Assembly: GCA_009741485.1 (NCBI GenBank)
Contig: CM019216.1
Coordinates: 25,329,534-25,393,533, forward strand
Origin: Malurus cyaneus samueli
Lineage: Eukaryota; Chordata; Aves; Passeriformes; Maluridae
DNA: 64,000 nt
Direction: 5' to 3'
Numbering within the stretch: position 1 is the first letter of the stretch; every line of letters starts with the position of its first letter. A program made the translations under genes and the position numbers. The notes beneath the pieces are model-generated. The model was not told the origin of the DNA. It searched no databases and worked only from the letters and a program-made list of their open reading frames with translations. Positions 36,943-49,633 of this stretch are shown piece by piece.

Positions 36943-37852
36943 ACGTGGAACACGAAAGTGTGTTGTATTTCCTCCCAAAATGTAAGTCTTATGTAATTTC
37001 AGATGTTCAGTGAGTAAGCTGGTATAATAGGGAAATGATGCTGTAAACACTAAGCCTGTACTATGCAAATTAAGTGTATTTAATTAACCACTGTGGATAA
37101 AAGGTATATATTATAAGAAAGTTATTGGGATTTTAAAGAATTAGAAGGATAGATGAATTATGAAGTGTCCATAAGATACGATTTGCTGGGGCTAATTAAG
37201 CAAAAATCTAAATCAAATGCATAGACTTCAGAACAAGAAATGAAGACATTACAAATATTGCATTCATAAAATGTATTGACTTTGAAAGTCAATTAAGTCA
37301 GAATACAGAAACAAATAAAAAAATTATACAAAATAGTATGGACAGAAAATGAAGTGATTTTCCATTTTTTTCTTTACTTTTTATGACTACAGTTTTCAGA
37401 TAAAAAAACTCAGAAAAGACTGCAAGTAGAAGCACATAACATAAAAGCACTGAAGAAAACATATATTGAAAGACTTTAATGAATTTAACTATTTTAAGCA
37501 AGAAAAAAATCCAGATTAATCATAGTTTTTAATCCCTTTCACCAGAAAAAAATAAAGAAAAACATCAACCCAAAGAAATTATAAAGGATTTATAGTTTAG
37601 AGAAACACACAATAAGAATCAATGACTGTAACTAAATTCAGATATCTTTACTCTAGATAACATATATCTAATGGCTAGCTGATCCATTATTAAAAAGGAA
37701 ATTAATTCTATACATTTTTTGCATTAACATTACCTGAAACATGTTTGCCCCAGTAAACAACCAGGAGTTGTTAGCCTTATACATGTGTGCAAAAATCCAT
37801 TTACGACAGAAATAATTTTCCAGCAATTTGACACCAAAATTCTCATACATCT

Positions 37853-37890
37853 ATATATATATATATGCATAAACAAGTATATATATAATA
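37853..37890. repeat. Interrupted (TA)n tract
   Basis: TA dinucleotides either side of a GCATAAACAAG interruption. Confidence 0.85.
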
Positions 37891-39747
37891 TAGTCAGCAC
37901 TTCAAATACTACCTGGATCATTATATCTTGTAGCAATACGTTGATTATGATATACTGCTATCCAGCATAAAGATTAATAGGGGGTGCCAGAAATACACAC
38001 TTTTGTCACTGGAGGCTTAATTCAAATGCTCATCAGTTCGCAAATTAAATTCTATTTCTTGAGCTTGTCTTAGTCCCTGTGTGTCCATATCATTAAAACA
38101 ATATGTCTCCCTGAATAATTGGTTTTGGAGAAAGGAATTTGAAATAATGAAAGAGACAGTGTACCTGTCAAGATACCTATTCTCTGTTGAATAGGGTAAA
38201 GTAGAATAAACCAGAGAAAAATTGAAATGTTTCAGGTAATATTTTGCATATAGAGATGGGAACATTGAGCTACACTGTCATGTACCTCCAAACATTCTCT
38301 AGTTATGGCATTGCTTTGGCATGTCTCTTAAAAAGTTATAACCAAAGTTCTGTGGTTTTTTTTTTTGCTTTTATATATGTGCAGTCCTTTTTAATAGTAA
38401 GTTATGACGAAGTCAATTCTTATTTTTACCTAATATTGCGATGTCAATTCTTGTTGTAGTAAGTATCCAGCTGTCACAGAAAACTAAATATGACAGGTGT
38501 TTGAAAAGCAGTAGTTTAGTATGGACTAGAAAATAGATATGGGATCTAGCAATCACTGAGTGAAAGATGACTACTGTCAGGGAATTTAAACTTGATATTA
38601 AAATTGCAAGAGAAACAGAAATAGATTGTATTCTGTGGGCAAAAGGTTAATATCTAAGTCCTGGAGACCTTCTAGGAAGACACTGGGTCTGGGAATATCA
38701 TGAATTTGAACAGGGCTTATTTTTCAAAATCTTAATAAAAAGATGATACTCCTATTTGGGTTGCAAGAATGCTATTAGAAGTTGTGTCTAATTTGAGTGA
38801 TCCTGAATATGGAACCTCTGTGGCCCTTTCACACAGAGAGATGCAAGCAATAAGAACCCAAATAATCTATGGAACATTTTATGGGAAACTTGTTCCATGT
38901 ATGAAATATCAAAATGATTTCTCTGAAATATGATTGAACAAGTTTTGGTTATTAGACTACCCTGTGTCAGAGTTCTGACTTAAAAATTTTAGGAATGCCT
39001 TGAGATGTATTCAAAGTTATAAGGATTCTAGTTGTTTCTTGATAATATGATAATAATAAACAGTCTACCAGATTTAAAATAAATGCTTACACACTAGACT
39101 TCAACTCTTCCTTTTAGCATTGATTGTCAATGAAGTTTTATCAGTAAAATGCTCGAATAGTGATATAATTTATTTTAAAATGTTGGCTATCTATTTAGAG
39201 GAACTTTTCTGTAGTGTTCATATTATTCTATAGATTTGTGAGAAATTTAATTTTTTTTTCTATTCAATGCAGCAATTAACTAAAGTGAAAACTAAGAATT
39301 TTACAGAATTTAGTGAAGATGTTAATTAACTTTATCAATTTTCTTTGAAGAAATAAATTCTTGAAAACACAAACCTCAGGAAAATACTTATTTTTTATGT
39401 CTCTTCCAACATGTTATTGGAAATAAGAAATATTTTCTATATATCTAGATAAATGTGTATACATACATTGAGGAAGTAGACTTTTTAAAATTTGGAAAAA
39501 TGCAAATTTTATTTACAAATTTTTTAGAGTCCTAAATGGATATAATGCCTAGATAGAGATATTACTGCCACAGGTTTAAAACATATTTCTAACTGAAACA
39601 TAAAAATAAGTAATTTTAAAATTTTTATTATGTACAGGTTTAAGTTTAGGAAAATACAAGACCATGCTTTCTCACTGCATTTCACTTAAGTTATCTGAAA
39701 GATAGCTTTCCAGGTAAAGTTAGTCCTACTGGATCTCCATCATTAAT

Positions 39748-39748
39748 N
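39748..39748. other. Ambiguous base (N)
   Basis: Single unresolved base in otherwise continuous sequence. Confidence 1.
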
Positions 39749-42653
39749 CCCATCTTAAGAAGCAGCCTAACTTTTATCTTGGACATTTATATCAGAACGT
39801 ATTGTTCACTAGAGGTGTCCCCTAGCTAGGCAACCTTTCCACAAGCTTATTGACTGAAAGCAGCTGAGGACAAGAAAAGCATGAGTATACAAACTGATCA
39901 TGGAGTTATAATGAGCTATCAAAATGGACCAGTGGATGCAAAATAAATTTCAAGATATTTCAGCTAAAATTTTCGCCATAAAAACCCCCAGTGATTAAGC
40001 TTTCATTATACTACAAAATGCTGAATATGATTCTCTTTCCTCATGCTCAAGACTGATAGCATCAAACTGCAAAATATGCTGACAAAAGCAATGACAATGA
40101 TAAAGTGAGTAGGGAGCTGATCTTAGAAAAAGAAATGGAAAAAACCACAGCTTATTCAGTTTAGTATATTATTTCTAATATACTGCCAGGAGTAAGATTT
40201 TCAATATTAGAGGCAGCTTGCTATAGATATAAAATCTATGTGCTTCCCATAAATGTTTACATTAGTCAAGAAACTACTATTTTGCTAGAAGCTAGGCAGA
40301 GAAGCTCTTTGTCTCTATCAGAAGCAATCTAGCAAAAAAGACAAAGGAATATGATATCTATTTAAAAACACATCAAGGTTAGAAGCATCAGCAAAGAAAA
40401 AAAATTTAAGCCACAAGTCAGTCATGACACAGTGGTCAAGATTATATGTTGGCTATGGAAACATTTGAACCACAAATTAGAAAAATGTCTATTAGTCATT
40501 AAATGTGTTTAAGCAATGCGCTAAGAGAAATAGAGTTGGCAACGATAAGGAAGAAAGGAAAAAAAGTAAATCAATACAAACGAAAACCCAACTATTTTAA
40601 GTCTGGGAGGTCTGGACACTGTAATCATACAGGCTTTAGTTCTGAAGCCCAGGAGCTCCCTTGGAGAGCTATGTTTCTAAATGTTTGCTGAAAACACTGT
40701 CTTGCTGTATCAGGGCTTCTATTTTCTTGAAGAAAAACCCTAAACCAAATCCTTTGTCAGTTACACTGTAAATTTAATTCTTGTACTTTTGTTGTGTGAA
40801 GTAAATGAATTCCCAACTTCTGAGAAGCAACCTTGTACATTTCAACTTTATAAAGAGACAAAAAATGAGAATAACAAATGTAGACAAGAAAAAAAAAAGA
40901 GAAATCTTGTTAATGAAAGCTATGGAACACATCTCCAGTTGCTTTAAGGGATATTCTTAGTGCACAAACTCTTTGATAAGACAGCAAGTGCCTGGAGTTA
41001 TGGCTTAAATAGTGCAATATAATGTAATTTTTTAACTCTCAAGTATTGTCATTCATGCCAAGTAACTGTTAAGAAATCATTTTTTAACTGTATTGTTAGC
41101 CTTATAGTCACAGGTAAGAAAGTGATCATTATTCATAGGCATTGTATGGAAGAAAGAGAGGTGAGATAGCTGCAAAAGAAGCAACAAAAACTAATTGACT
41201 TCATCTGTTTTCCATGGATCAGTCACTTTTTACAGTATTTGAATTTCTCCAAATTCAAAGACTTACAAAACTACAATGCTTGTCATCATGACCATCTTTA
41301 ATACTCTCTCTATATTACAACTTGTAACTGATTCATCTTATTTGATTAGTTTCTGACTCAGATGTTAAGAAAATGTTCTGATGTTTGCAATGTTTTGGTG
41401 CAATTTGTTTTTTATGTAACAAAACTGTCACCAAACCCCAACCCAAGCCCCAAATCCAACTACATTAGAAACTGACCATGCTCTAATACCAGCCATTAGA
41501 AAGTTGAACCCCAAAAGTTCTTCATGCAACCTTAGCTCATCATGTCCACCAGAATGCAGATTAAGATAGTAATTTTTTACCTAAACAGACTTCTTTTGTT
41601 TAGCTGCTATTTATGTTTACTAGCAAAACCATATAGCCTTACTAATAAGGCTAAGATTTGCAGAAATATGTACCCTTTAACAGATGCTACTAAAAATTTA
41701 CTTTACCCTCCACATTAAAAAGTTATTACCTGAATAATTCAAGTATTGCTAAAATGTTACTCCAAAAATTTACTCAAAACAAAATTGACTGTGAAAGTAT
41801 TAATATAAGTCATTTACTTTCCGTAATTTTTTGTGTTGATGAAATCTGTGAGTTTCGTGATAAGTTGCTTACTTTAAAAATCAGTAAAATGATAAAATGG
41901 TTAATCTAAATCAATGAACAGACAAAACAGGAACTCAGTTATTTGCATGTGAGTGAACAAGAGGACTTTAGAATGATGTTAATCTCAGAACACATAATCA
42001 ATTTGACTATATATAAAAACACATAAAGGACACAAATGGACCTAAAATGTCACTGAAATGAAAAGATATATTATGCTTCTATCTAAACAAACAGCTGAAA
42101 TATTAATTTAAATAAAGAATAAGATATAGACAAAAAAATTGCATCATTCATTTCAAATTAATTCTACACAACTAATGTTTAATGTATTCTATAGAGAACC
42201 TAAACTACTGAAGTACTCAACAACCCTCGCTATCTTGTGTTTTAAACTTTCATAACTATAGTACAAGTCAAGCATGTTTTACAAGTAAAAAATGTATTTG
42301 AACAGTTTTCATAATGCTTATGCATAGCATTAATCAAAAATTTTCTAATTAAAAAAAAGGCATTAAAAAATTCTTATTGCCTGATTCTGGAATATTAAGT
42401 TGGAAACACGTTATGTCAAATTACTTTTGGTCACTTGGAAACAGGGCTTCAAGGAGCAGAACAGAATGGGGCCCGGGCAGAGTGTTTTACTTACTGAAGT
42501 ACTTTTGAGAGCTATAGCCCAGGACATCCAAACCTGTTAGAATTTCAATCTGTTAGTTACCAGCTTCAGTGATGATCTCCTTTGGGGAAAAGAGTGAGAT
42601 AACATTTCTGAAACAACTTTGTTCTGCAATTTCTAGGGTTTATAAAGTGGGAG

Positions 42654-42753
42654 TTTTTGTTTTGGGTGGATTTGTTTTTTTTGGTTTTTTTTGGTTTTTT
42701 TTTGTTTGTTTGTTGTTGGTTTGGTTTTTTTTTTGTGGTTTTTTTTTTTTTTA
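42654..42753. repeat. T/G low-complexity tract
   Basis: About 100 bases of T with regularly spaced G or GG (TTTTTTGG and TTTG units). The Phe/Val/Gly/Leu-rich 61-codon frame is its translation. Confidence 0.93.
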
Positions 42754-43985
42754 AATACTGTGATTTAAACTGAAGCTCTTGAGAGAATATTTCAGAAATA
42801 ATCAAAGTCCATTAAAAAATTTCATCAGATCAACACTTTCCAGGTTTTTCTGATACTACATCTCATGGAGCATAATGACTGATTAGCATTTTATGTACAT
42901 GTCATAAAATATGGGTTTTTAAAAACAAAAATAATTATGACCTTAATGTTTTAATCTTTGTCAGCAGAATAATTATTGGTTGCTAATATATCGATAACTA
43001 GAGATATATTTGAGGCAGTGAAATTCAAACTTTTCTGATGATGGACAAAAATTACTTAGGAGATAACACCTTTAAGGCAAAGAAGGCAGCAACTAATAGA
43101 TTTGGAAAAAAAGGAACATAAGCTACTAAGCCTGTAAGAAAATGAGAGAATAATGGCTAAAAGTCAGACCCCAAGATATGTGTTTTAGATAGTACAAATA
43201 ATTTGCTTTTGATAATCTTTCTTTCTCTCTGAATTCTACAAAACAACCTTTCACAACCAAATACTGCACAGGCATAGGTAAAAACCAGGCCTAAAGCTAT
43301 TAAATATTTTCATTGCCTGCATTTAAAGATTGGCAGAAATTCTTCACTGTTTTGCACTATGCTGCAGGTGCATTTTACTGCTAGAGAGAAACAACTTAGT
43401 TGAAAGCTGAGCTCAGAGGGCTTACATTTCTGTTCGGAACATCTGACCCATGGTCAATGCCACAGAAATACTAAGTGCTCCCTAGGACTTTGCTATGTGC
43501 CTGCCATATCTAAATCACTCAATTAGCAGACTAGAGTTGTCCCAAAAATTCTGAAAGAAAAGTGTCTTTTCCTGCTATGAACATGAAATATTGCAAAAAA
43601 GAGTGAATGATCTTTTAGTGTCTCAAAGAATTTGCTTTGTAGTATTCTTACTAGCCTGCTGAAGAGTGAAAAATGGGGCCTATGCTATGCTGGCTTTTCA
43701 ATGGATACCTAGAGAACACATGCACCTAGAGGGGTCCTGTTGGTACTCATGAGTTATGCTTTCTGCTTGAATGTGAGAGTCGGGGATGGAAGGAAATCCT
43801 CCTAGAGAGGATCATCATTGTCCATGTGACATTTCTCATGCAAGGATCTCCAGATTCAGTGCATCAGTCAACTTCTCTTTGCTCTAGAACAAGTAAATGG
43901 CTTGTATATGTGTTGCTCATTAAACATTCTTGCACCATAGACTTACATTATTAAAATTCACATTTATTTAACTAGTTAGCAGATG

Positions 43986-44029
43986 TTGGGTTTTGGGTTT
44001 TTTTTTTTTTTTTTTGTTTTGTTTTTTTT
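43986..44029. repeat. T/G low-complexity tract
   Basis: GGGTTTTGGG followed by long T runs with single Gs. Confidence 0.9.
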
Positions 44030-44246
44030 CAGGTTGGTTTCCTTGGTTGGAGGGATCTTTTTGTTTTTGCAAATGGCTAATAATTTTTCATTGCTGTAAG
44101 CTTTTTATATGCTATTTTCCTTGGTCTTTGTCTAGTCAGGACTTTAATGTTCTATTACTTGCTAAGTACAATTTGCCCATTAAGTCAAATATTCAGTAAT
44201 TTGCAGAGAAGTTCTTCTTCCTTCTTAATTAACTATTTGACAATTT

Positions 44247-44330
44247 CATGGAATCATAGAATAATTTAGGTTTAAGGATACCCTCAGAAAGTCATTTAAT
44301 ACAACCCCCACTAGCCAGGGAAAGGCCAAC
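44247..44330 (-). mobile_element. CR1 LINE 3' tip, antisense
   Basis: The plus strand reads 'CATGGAATCATAGAATAATT', then TAGGTTTAAGGATACCCTCAG, shortened by decay, then 'CAACCCCCACTAGCC'. This is the antisense of a CR1 3' tip with its ATTCTATGATTC-type terminal repeat. Only about 85 bases remain, as expected of a heavily 5'-truncated copy. Confidence 0.85.
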
Positions 44331-46734
44331 GTTACAAAGCACAAGTACACGACTGAATCTCAGAAAAACCTTTTGTGGTAGGGTAACAGGTGGGAACAAT
44401 GGCACGAAAAGACACAATTTTACTTTGCAAGTATCTGGTTATGAAAATATAGTGAAACAGACAAGTCTAAGCCTAAAATATGCATATGGGTGTCAATCTA
44501 GTTGTTTAAAGACTAGACTGAAAAGATCTCTGTGCCACAATGCCTATAAGGATTCAATAATGCAAACAAAGATAGTGAAACAAATCTCTGAAAAAGAATT
44601 CAAGATCAGATAAAAGGAAAGTGAAATAGTTTTGAAGTGATGATGCAAAAAGCATGTAGCAGATTCATAATGAAAAGGATCTGGAATTCTTACAATTTAT
44701 ATATATGTGGAATAATTTGCTAATTTTGCTAAAAGAAATAAGTACATGAATAACAATATTATAATATGCAGATGGTTTCTGTTGTAGTCACATTGAAGTA
44801 AATGAGTTTTTGATGAGAAGGTTTCTGGCTTGCCTGAAACACTTATGCCCTCCTTTTTTCCTATCCATCCTTTATTCTATTTTACTTTGAAAAAATTTCA
44901 GTAAAACAGAATTCAACAGGGAAAAAAAAGGAGAATTTCTTATTCTTTCATAATTTCCAATGAACTCCTAACAGCTATATAGAGGAGTAATAACTTTGAA
45001 ATATACTATAAAAGCAGAAATGTAAATATTTCCTGATCCCAGATATTTGTGGTATTAAAGTAAGTCTGTTAATATTTCTTGAGTTATGTATAGCAAGAGA
45101 TTCTGCAAATAACTAGAGCAAATGAAAGTACTGAAAGAAGTCTAATGTGCAAGTTAATTCATGTGGATTTAGGTTGTTTCTTTTTCTCATTATTAATTAT
45201 TTCACAGAATACATTAAAAGTTCTAGGAAAAAAAAAAGGAAATAATATTCAGCTGAAGAGAAAAGCTAAAATATTTGAGGATACTGAACAGGTTACAGAT
45301 ACTGAACTAACAAAGGATGGCTAATGCTTTCCTCCTTTGAAAATCTTGCAAAAGTTTTCTTAGAAAAAATTATTTAATATAGTGCAACTTATGAGTGAAA
45401 GAGTAAATATTCTTTTAGTATGCATGTATACTTTCCCTTAAATTGCATTTGAAGATCTCTTTGCCTTATTCTCCCCTCAAGAATAAAGAAAATGTTTAAA
45501 TGCATAATTTTTGTGGCCTGACAGAAAGACTTTAAACCACATTTTTTTGGTGAAAGCAACATTTACAAACGTCATTAAAAAGTATGTTTATTTTAGCTTT
45601 AAAATACAAAAGAATAAACTATAAGACCCTTTATCTTTGGAAACAGCATCAATAAGGCTAGGATATTACAGTAATTTCAAAATAATCTATTTTGCAAAGG
45701 AAATCATCAGTGTTTTTAATGTTTGGATAATAAATAATTTCATTACTGGATGGGCTTGTAATTCTGGCAGAATAAATTCCTCACCAGAAAAAAGTCCCTT
45801 GTGAAAAACGACGACACAATTTAGTACCGTTATCCATTGACAAGGAATTAAGGAAGATGTTTCTAGCTGCTGTCATAGCTTTGATAGATTATGTATCCTT
45901 ACTTTGATGGTTTTATTCTTTTTGCAGGTTATTTAACCAAGTGTGTATTACAATCCACAATGTTACATATGGTAACACTGGGTAACAAATGAAAGTTTCT
46001 AAAGAAAACTAGCCTGATTTACTCCATACAAAAGGAACCAAAATTATAAAATGTATTATATTCTACATTTTTATTTTCTTTCTTATTCTGACGATAAGAC
46101 ATTTTTCTGGGTCATCTAAAAATACTTGACAACCTGCTCTATTATGAATGCTGCAAGCTATGCTAATTAAAACTGTCTCATTTTTTGTGGCTTTTGGTTG
46201 GTGACAGTGGTCTCTTCCTACATTCTTGGAATTAGCAGGAACAAGAGTTCTGTTGTTAATGAAAGACAGATGTACTGAACCACTTAACATGAACTCTGCA
46301 CTGTTACCTGAAGCCTTTTATAGTCCAAAATGTGGCTTTTGACACACTGTACACTACATAAACTGCTCAACACATTTTGTTTTGTTAGTCGTGTTAAAAA
46401 AGATTCAGTTTAATTCTTTTCTCACCTGTTAACAGTATCAAAAATAGTAATGAAGTATGACAGCGACTGCTCACCTACTTATTTTCAATCAAAACAAAAC
46501 TGTGATTTGGAGTATTTTAAAACATTATGGAAATAAAAATAATTTTCCAATTTACATATTTTACATGTAGTAATAAAAATGGACATTTTCATTTTGGATA
46601 AAGGACAAATGTTGAGGCAATCTTCCTGTGGCATAGTAAATTGTTTTAAATTTACTTTACATTCTCAGATAAGAATATAAGATTATTTAAATTATTGTAC
46701 TCATTTTGTATACTGATCATTTAAAACACTGACA
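44331..46734. other. AT-rich single-copy stretch, no gene seen
   Basis: No repeat or coding signal recognised. Open frames at 44425-44613 and 46063-46290 are short and featureless. Confidence 0.5.
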
Positions 46735-47420
46735 TCCTTGGCCAGATATAATTCCAGATGGGCCTTATCCTTCCTTATCTCATTTTTGCTTATTCTGACC
46801 TCTCTATATTTATTCCAAGTGGCCTAACCCTGCTGCAATCTCCTGCATATTTGCTGCTTAGGCTTCAGTAATGACAGGAGTTTCTTTATTCATACATGCA
46901 GGACTCTTGCCCCCTTTGCCCAATTACTTTGCTTATTGTGATGCATCATTCTTGAGCCTGGAAAAAGTGATTCTTGAATATCAACTGACACTCTTGGACC
47001 CCTTGTCCCCGCAGGAGGGGACCTGTCCATGTTCCCATGGGATTCTTCCAAGAAGATCCCCGAAGGGGACAAAGTTGGCTCTGCTGAAGCAAATGGCTGT
47101 TATCTCCCTTGCTGTCCTACCTCCTTCTCACCCAACACTAAATTCTACAATCTCTCTGTCACTGCAGCCAAAGTTGCCCCCAAAATTCACAACTCCAATG
47201 AGGTCTTCCCTGTTTGTGTGAGGTCAAGCAGCACACCATTCCTTGTGAGATTGTCCACCAACTTTTTCAAAAAGTTGTCATCGATATGTTTTGCTATGTT
47301 GCTTCTCCAGATTTCAAGGTAGTTAAAATCCCTCACATGACACATTTCCTGGGACTTTGAGTCTGCTTCAAGGTGCCTGTAGAAAGCTGCACTCTCTTCC
47401 TGCTCTTGGATCTCCCAGTG
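46735..47420 (-). mobile_element. CR1 LINE fragment, ORF2 upstream region, antisense
   Basis: Antisense CR1 wording appears in order: 'TTGGCCAGATATAATTCCAG', 'TTATTCATACATGCAGGACT', 'TGATGCATCATTCTTGAGCC', 'GATTCTTGAATATCAACTGA', 'CCCATGGGATTCTTCCAAGA', 'TCACTGCAGCCAAAGTTGCC'. On the minus strand this is the part of CR1 ORF2 upstream of the core reverse-transcriptase motifs. The 116- and 97-codon plus-strand frames here are antisense to the element and meaningless. Its position left of the 48.5-kb CR1 piece is the wrong order for one minus-strand element, so the two are separate insertions. Confidence 0.82.
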
Positions 47421-48534
47421 CTTGACCTAGCAGTCTTAAGACGCTGTTTTACCTGTGAAGTGTGTGCACACTAACATACATATCAGAAGTACAGAAAGGT
47501 GTATCATATCTCTGCCAAAGCTACATAAAGCTCTTATATTCTACAACTATCACCTTCATGGTCAGTTAGAAAAAAAGCTACCAAGACAATGTCTCTGATT
47601 TGAGAGAGCTTTTCTTTCTCCTTCTCATGTTCTGTTACTAAAAGGAAAGTAAATCTTGCTTAGTGGGGGAAAAAAAAAATGTAATACTATTTAAAAGTAT
47701 AGATGGATAATTATTTCCAGTCATCTAGTTTCATTAAGAGTTAAGCAATGACTTGCCTTAAAATGTAGTACAGCAGAACTATGCCTCTGCTTTAAGCCAG
47801 CCACAGGTTTAAAGTAATGTTTAACTATATATACATATAAAGTCAAATGCTAAATAGGGCTTTTTATGGACAAGATAAATCCAAGCATTAAAATCCAAAA
47901 CACAATGAGTATTTTTTTCCCCATTCTTATATTTCTTTATCCTGATAACAATATGGAAGTATTCTATGGTTTAGAGAGAAAAAAGCACTTTGAAAATGAA
48001 ATGAGAACGGTGAAATGTAGAGGCTGAGTTTAGGAAGAAAAACCTGAATAAGTGTGAATAACATATTATCCTAAGATACATGGGATTTCATTATACAGCC
48101 TTGAAAACATTGATGATAAGGGTTATGTCCCATTTTGCAAGACAGCTCCTAATTAGGGCCTCAGAGCAGTTGAAGAAAATTTCAGGAGAAAAGAAGAAAA
48201 CAATATGAATCTGCTACCATTTGTATTTACTTAGTGATATTTTTTCTATATTCACTGCCTAAGACTGTGGGTGTTCAGTCCACAAACAAAAAATTCATTT
48301 TACAAATAATACAATATAATGAGATCTTTCCTATAAACTTCCCAGAACTAACTATAGTGGCAGTGGTTTTCAGCTAATTAGGCTGTGCTAATAGAATGCA
48401 TATGCACATTTGCAGTAGCTCAGCTGGTGGGCAATAGCTTGTTAAAACACCAGCACACAGTTACTTTTGTCCATGTCAGAGCCTCAGGTATAAAAGTATT
48501 CATTTCTGAATTTGAGATATAGGATTCTAGCATT
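47421..48534. other. Single-copy stretch, no gene seen
   Basis: Between two antisense CR1 pieces. It includes a candidate noncoding regulatory stretch at 48350-48490. No open frame of note. Confidence 0.5.
48350..48490. promoter_or_regulatory. Candidate conserved noncoding element (unproven)
   Basis: High-complexity sequence carrying TAATTA (48375-48380, homeodomain core), the palindrome TGCATATGCA (48397-48406, octamer-like) and CAGCTG (48421-48426, E-box) within about 50 bases. No repeat explains it. The call rests on motif clustering only. Confidence 0.22.
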
Positions 48535-49229
48535 TGATTCTGTCATCTGATTAGGGTTGGAAGAGACCATAAAGACAATCTAGTTCCAGCTCCCCTGCCA
48601 TGGGCAGGGATACCTTCCATTAGACCAGGTTGCTCAGGGATCCACCCAGTACTTCCTACAATATTTCCAGATGGCACATCCATCACTTTTCTAAGTTGTT
48701 CCAGCACCTCAGCATCCTCATAATGAACAATTTCTTCCTTGTACCTAATATAAGCCTGTACTCTTTCAGTTTGGAGCTACCACCCTTTGTTCTACCACTA
48801 CAGGTCCTTGTAAGAAGTCCTGTTCCAGCTTTCTTTCAGGCCTGCTTCAGGCACTGGAAGGCTGCTACAAGGTCTGTCTGGAGCCTTCTCTTCTCCAGGT
48901 GGAACATCCCCAGCTCTCAGTCTGTCTGTGCAGCTGATGTGCTCCAGCCCTCTAACCATCCTTTGGACCCTCATCGGGACTTTAATCCACTGGTCACACT
49001 TCTTTTTTAATGCAGCCCAGAATTTGGCTTTCTGGACGGCAAGCACTCATTGCTGGGTTGTGCTGATCTTGTCATCCTTCAGCATCTCCAAGTGCTTCTC
49101 TTCAGAATTGCTCTCTACCCATTCTCTGCCCAAACTGTACTTGTGCTTGGGATTACCCCCACCCATGTGCAAAATCCTACACTTGACCTTGTTGACATTC
49201 ATGAAGTTCACCAGGCCCACATCCCTTCC
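48535..49229 (-). mobile_element. CR1 LINE 3' part, antisense (left half of split element)
   Basis: The plus strand is antisense CR1 from its 3' end inward: 'TTAGGGTTGGAAGAGACCAT', 'CCCCTGCCATGGGCAGGGAT', 'CTGTTCCAGCTTTCTTTCAG', 'GGAGCCTTCTCTTCTCCAGG', 'AATTTGGCTTTCTGGACGGC', 'TTGTGCTTGGGATTACCCCC', 'CTTGTTGACATTCATGAAGT'. The last part encodes the C-terminal end of the reverse transcriptase on the minus strand, with mutations. Frames of 126, 122 and 101 codons on the plus strand are antisense by-products. The element continues at 49640 after an inserted LTR. Confidence 0.9.
49224..49229. repeat. Target-site duplication, left copy (CCTTCC)
   Basis: Immediately precedes the TG of the solo LTR. 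An identical hexamer follows its terminal CA at 49634-49639. Confidence 0.9.
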
Positions 49230-49633
49230 TGCCGTGGTCTTTGCAGCTGTGTATGGGGGCTGGGCTTTGGGCTCGGTGGATACACGCATGTGCTAGATGA
49301 TACAGTATGGGGATGGAACTGGGCTGAAGCGGTCGGTTTTGGATTGGACAGATGAAAACATCTGTCCAATCAAAGTCTGAAACGTGATGTTTGAGAGTTT
49401 TTCTGGTTATGTAATCTGTCTAAAAGGTTTTGATTGGTGCTTTTCTCAAAACCGGGTACAGATAAGATAATCCTGTAAAAACCCCGCAGTGAGCGCGGTC
49501 AGCTCAGACGGAGCTGGATCACTGAGAAGAAAGGGCTGAAATTGCTAAAGCTAAAAGAGCTGGAACACTAATAAAGAAGAAACTTGGACCTGCCTGCGTG
49601 TTTTGGAGTGGTGTTTTCCTGCGGGCGCTCACA
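49230..49633 (+). mobile_element. Solo LTR, 404 bp, 6-bp TSD, inserted in CR1
   Basis: The element starts TGCCGTGGTC and ends GCGCTCACA, with CCTTCC on both sides. A 405-bp relative with the same ends lies at 60924-61328. Signals in plus orientation are ATTGG/CCAAT words in a perfect hairpin (49342-49371), a further ATTGG near 49433, a damaged TATA position (TGTAAAA, 49474-49480), and AATAAA at 49570-49575. Six-base duplications are typical of class II (ERVK/alpharetrovirus-like) integrases, so that class is inferred. No internal retroviral sequence adjoins it. It interrupts the antisense CR1, so it is younger than that CR1. Confidence 0.9.
49342..49371. promoter_or_regulatory. CCAAT-box inverted repeat in LTR
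   Basis: GATTGGACAGATG, AAAA, CATCTGTCCAATC: perfect 13-base arms around a four-A loop. Each arm carries a CCAAT box (ATTGG or CCAAT), the recognition word of NF-Y. A shorter nine-base version is present in the second LTR. Confidence 0.85.

Larger units (their letters stand above)
36943..44246. other. Gene-poor AT-rich stretch
   Basis: No gene or interspersed repeat is recognised. It holds a (TA)n patch at 37853-37890, an N at 39748, and the T/G tracts at 42654 and 43986. Open frames of 60-82 codons show no motif. Confidence 0.5.

Noticed and set aside
46871..47322. Open frames of 116 and 97 codons on the plus strand
   Set aside because: They lie in antisense CR1 ORF2 sequence and have no protein signature.
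48630..49296. Open frames of 126 and 122 codons on the plus strand
   Set aside because: They are antisense to the CR1 3' UTR and reverse-transcriptase region, whose own sense strand is minus.
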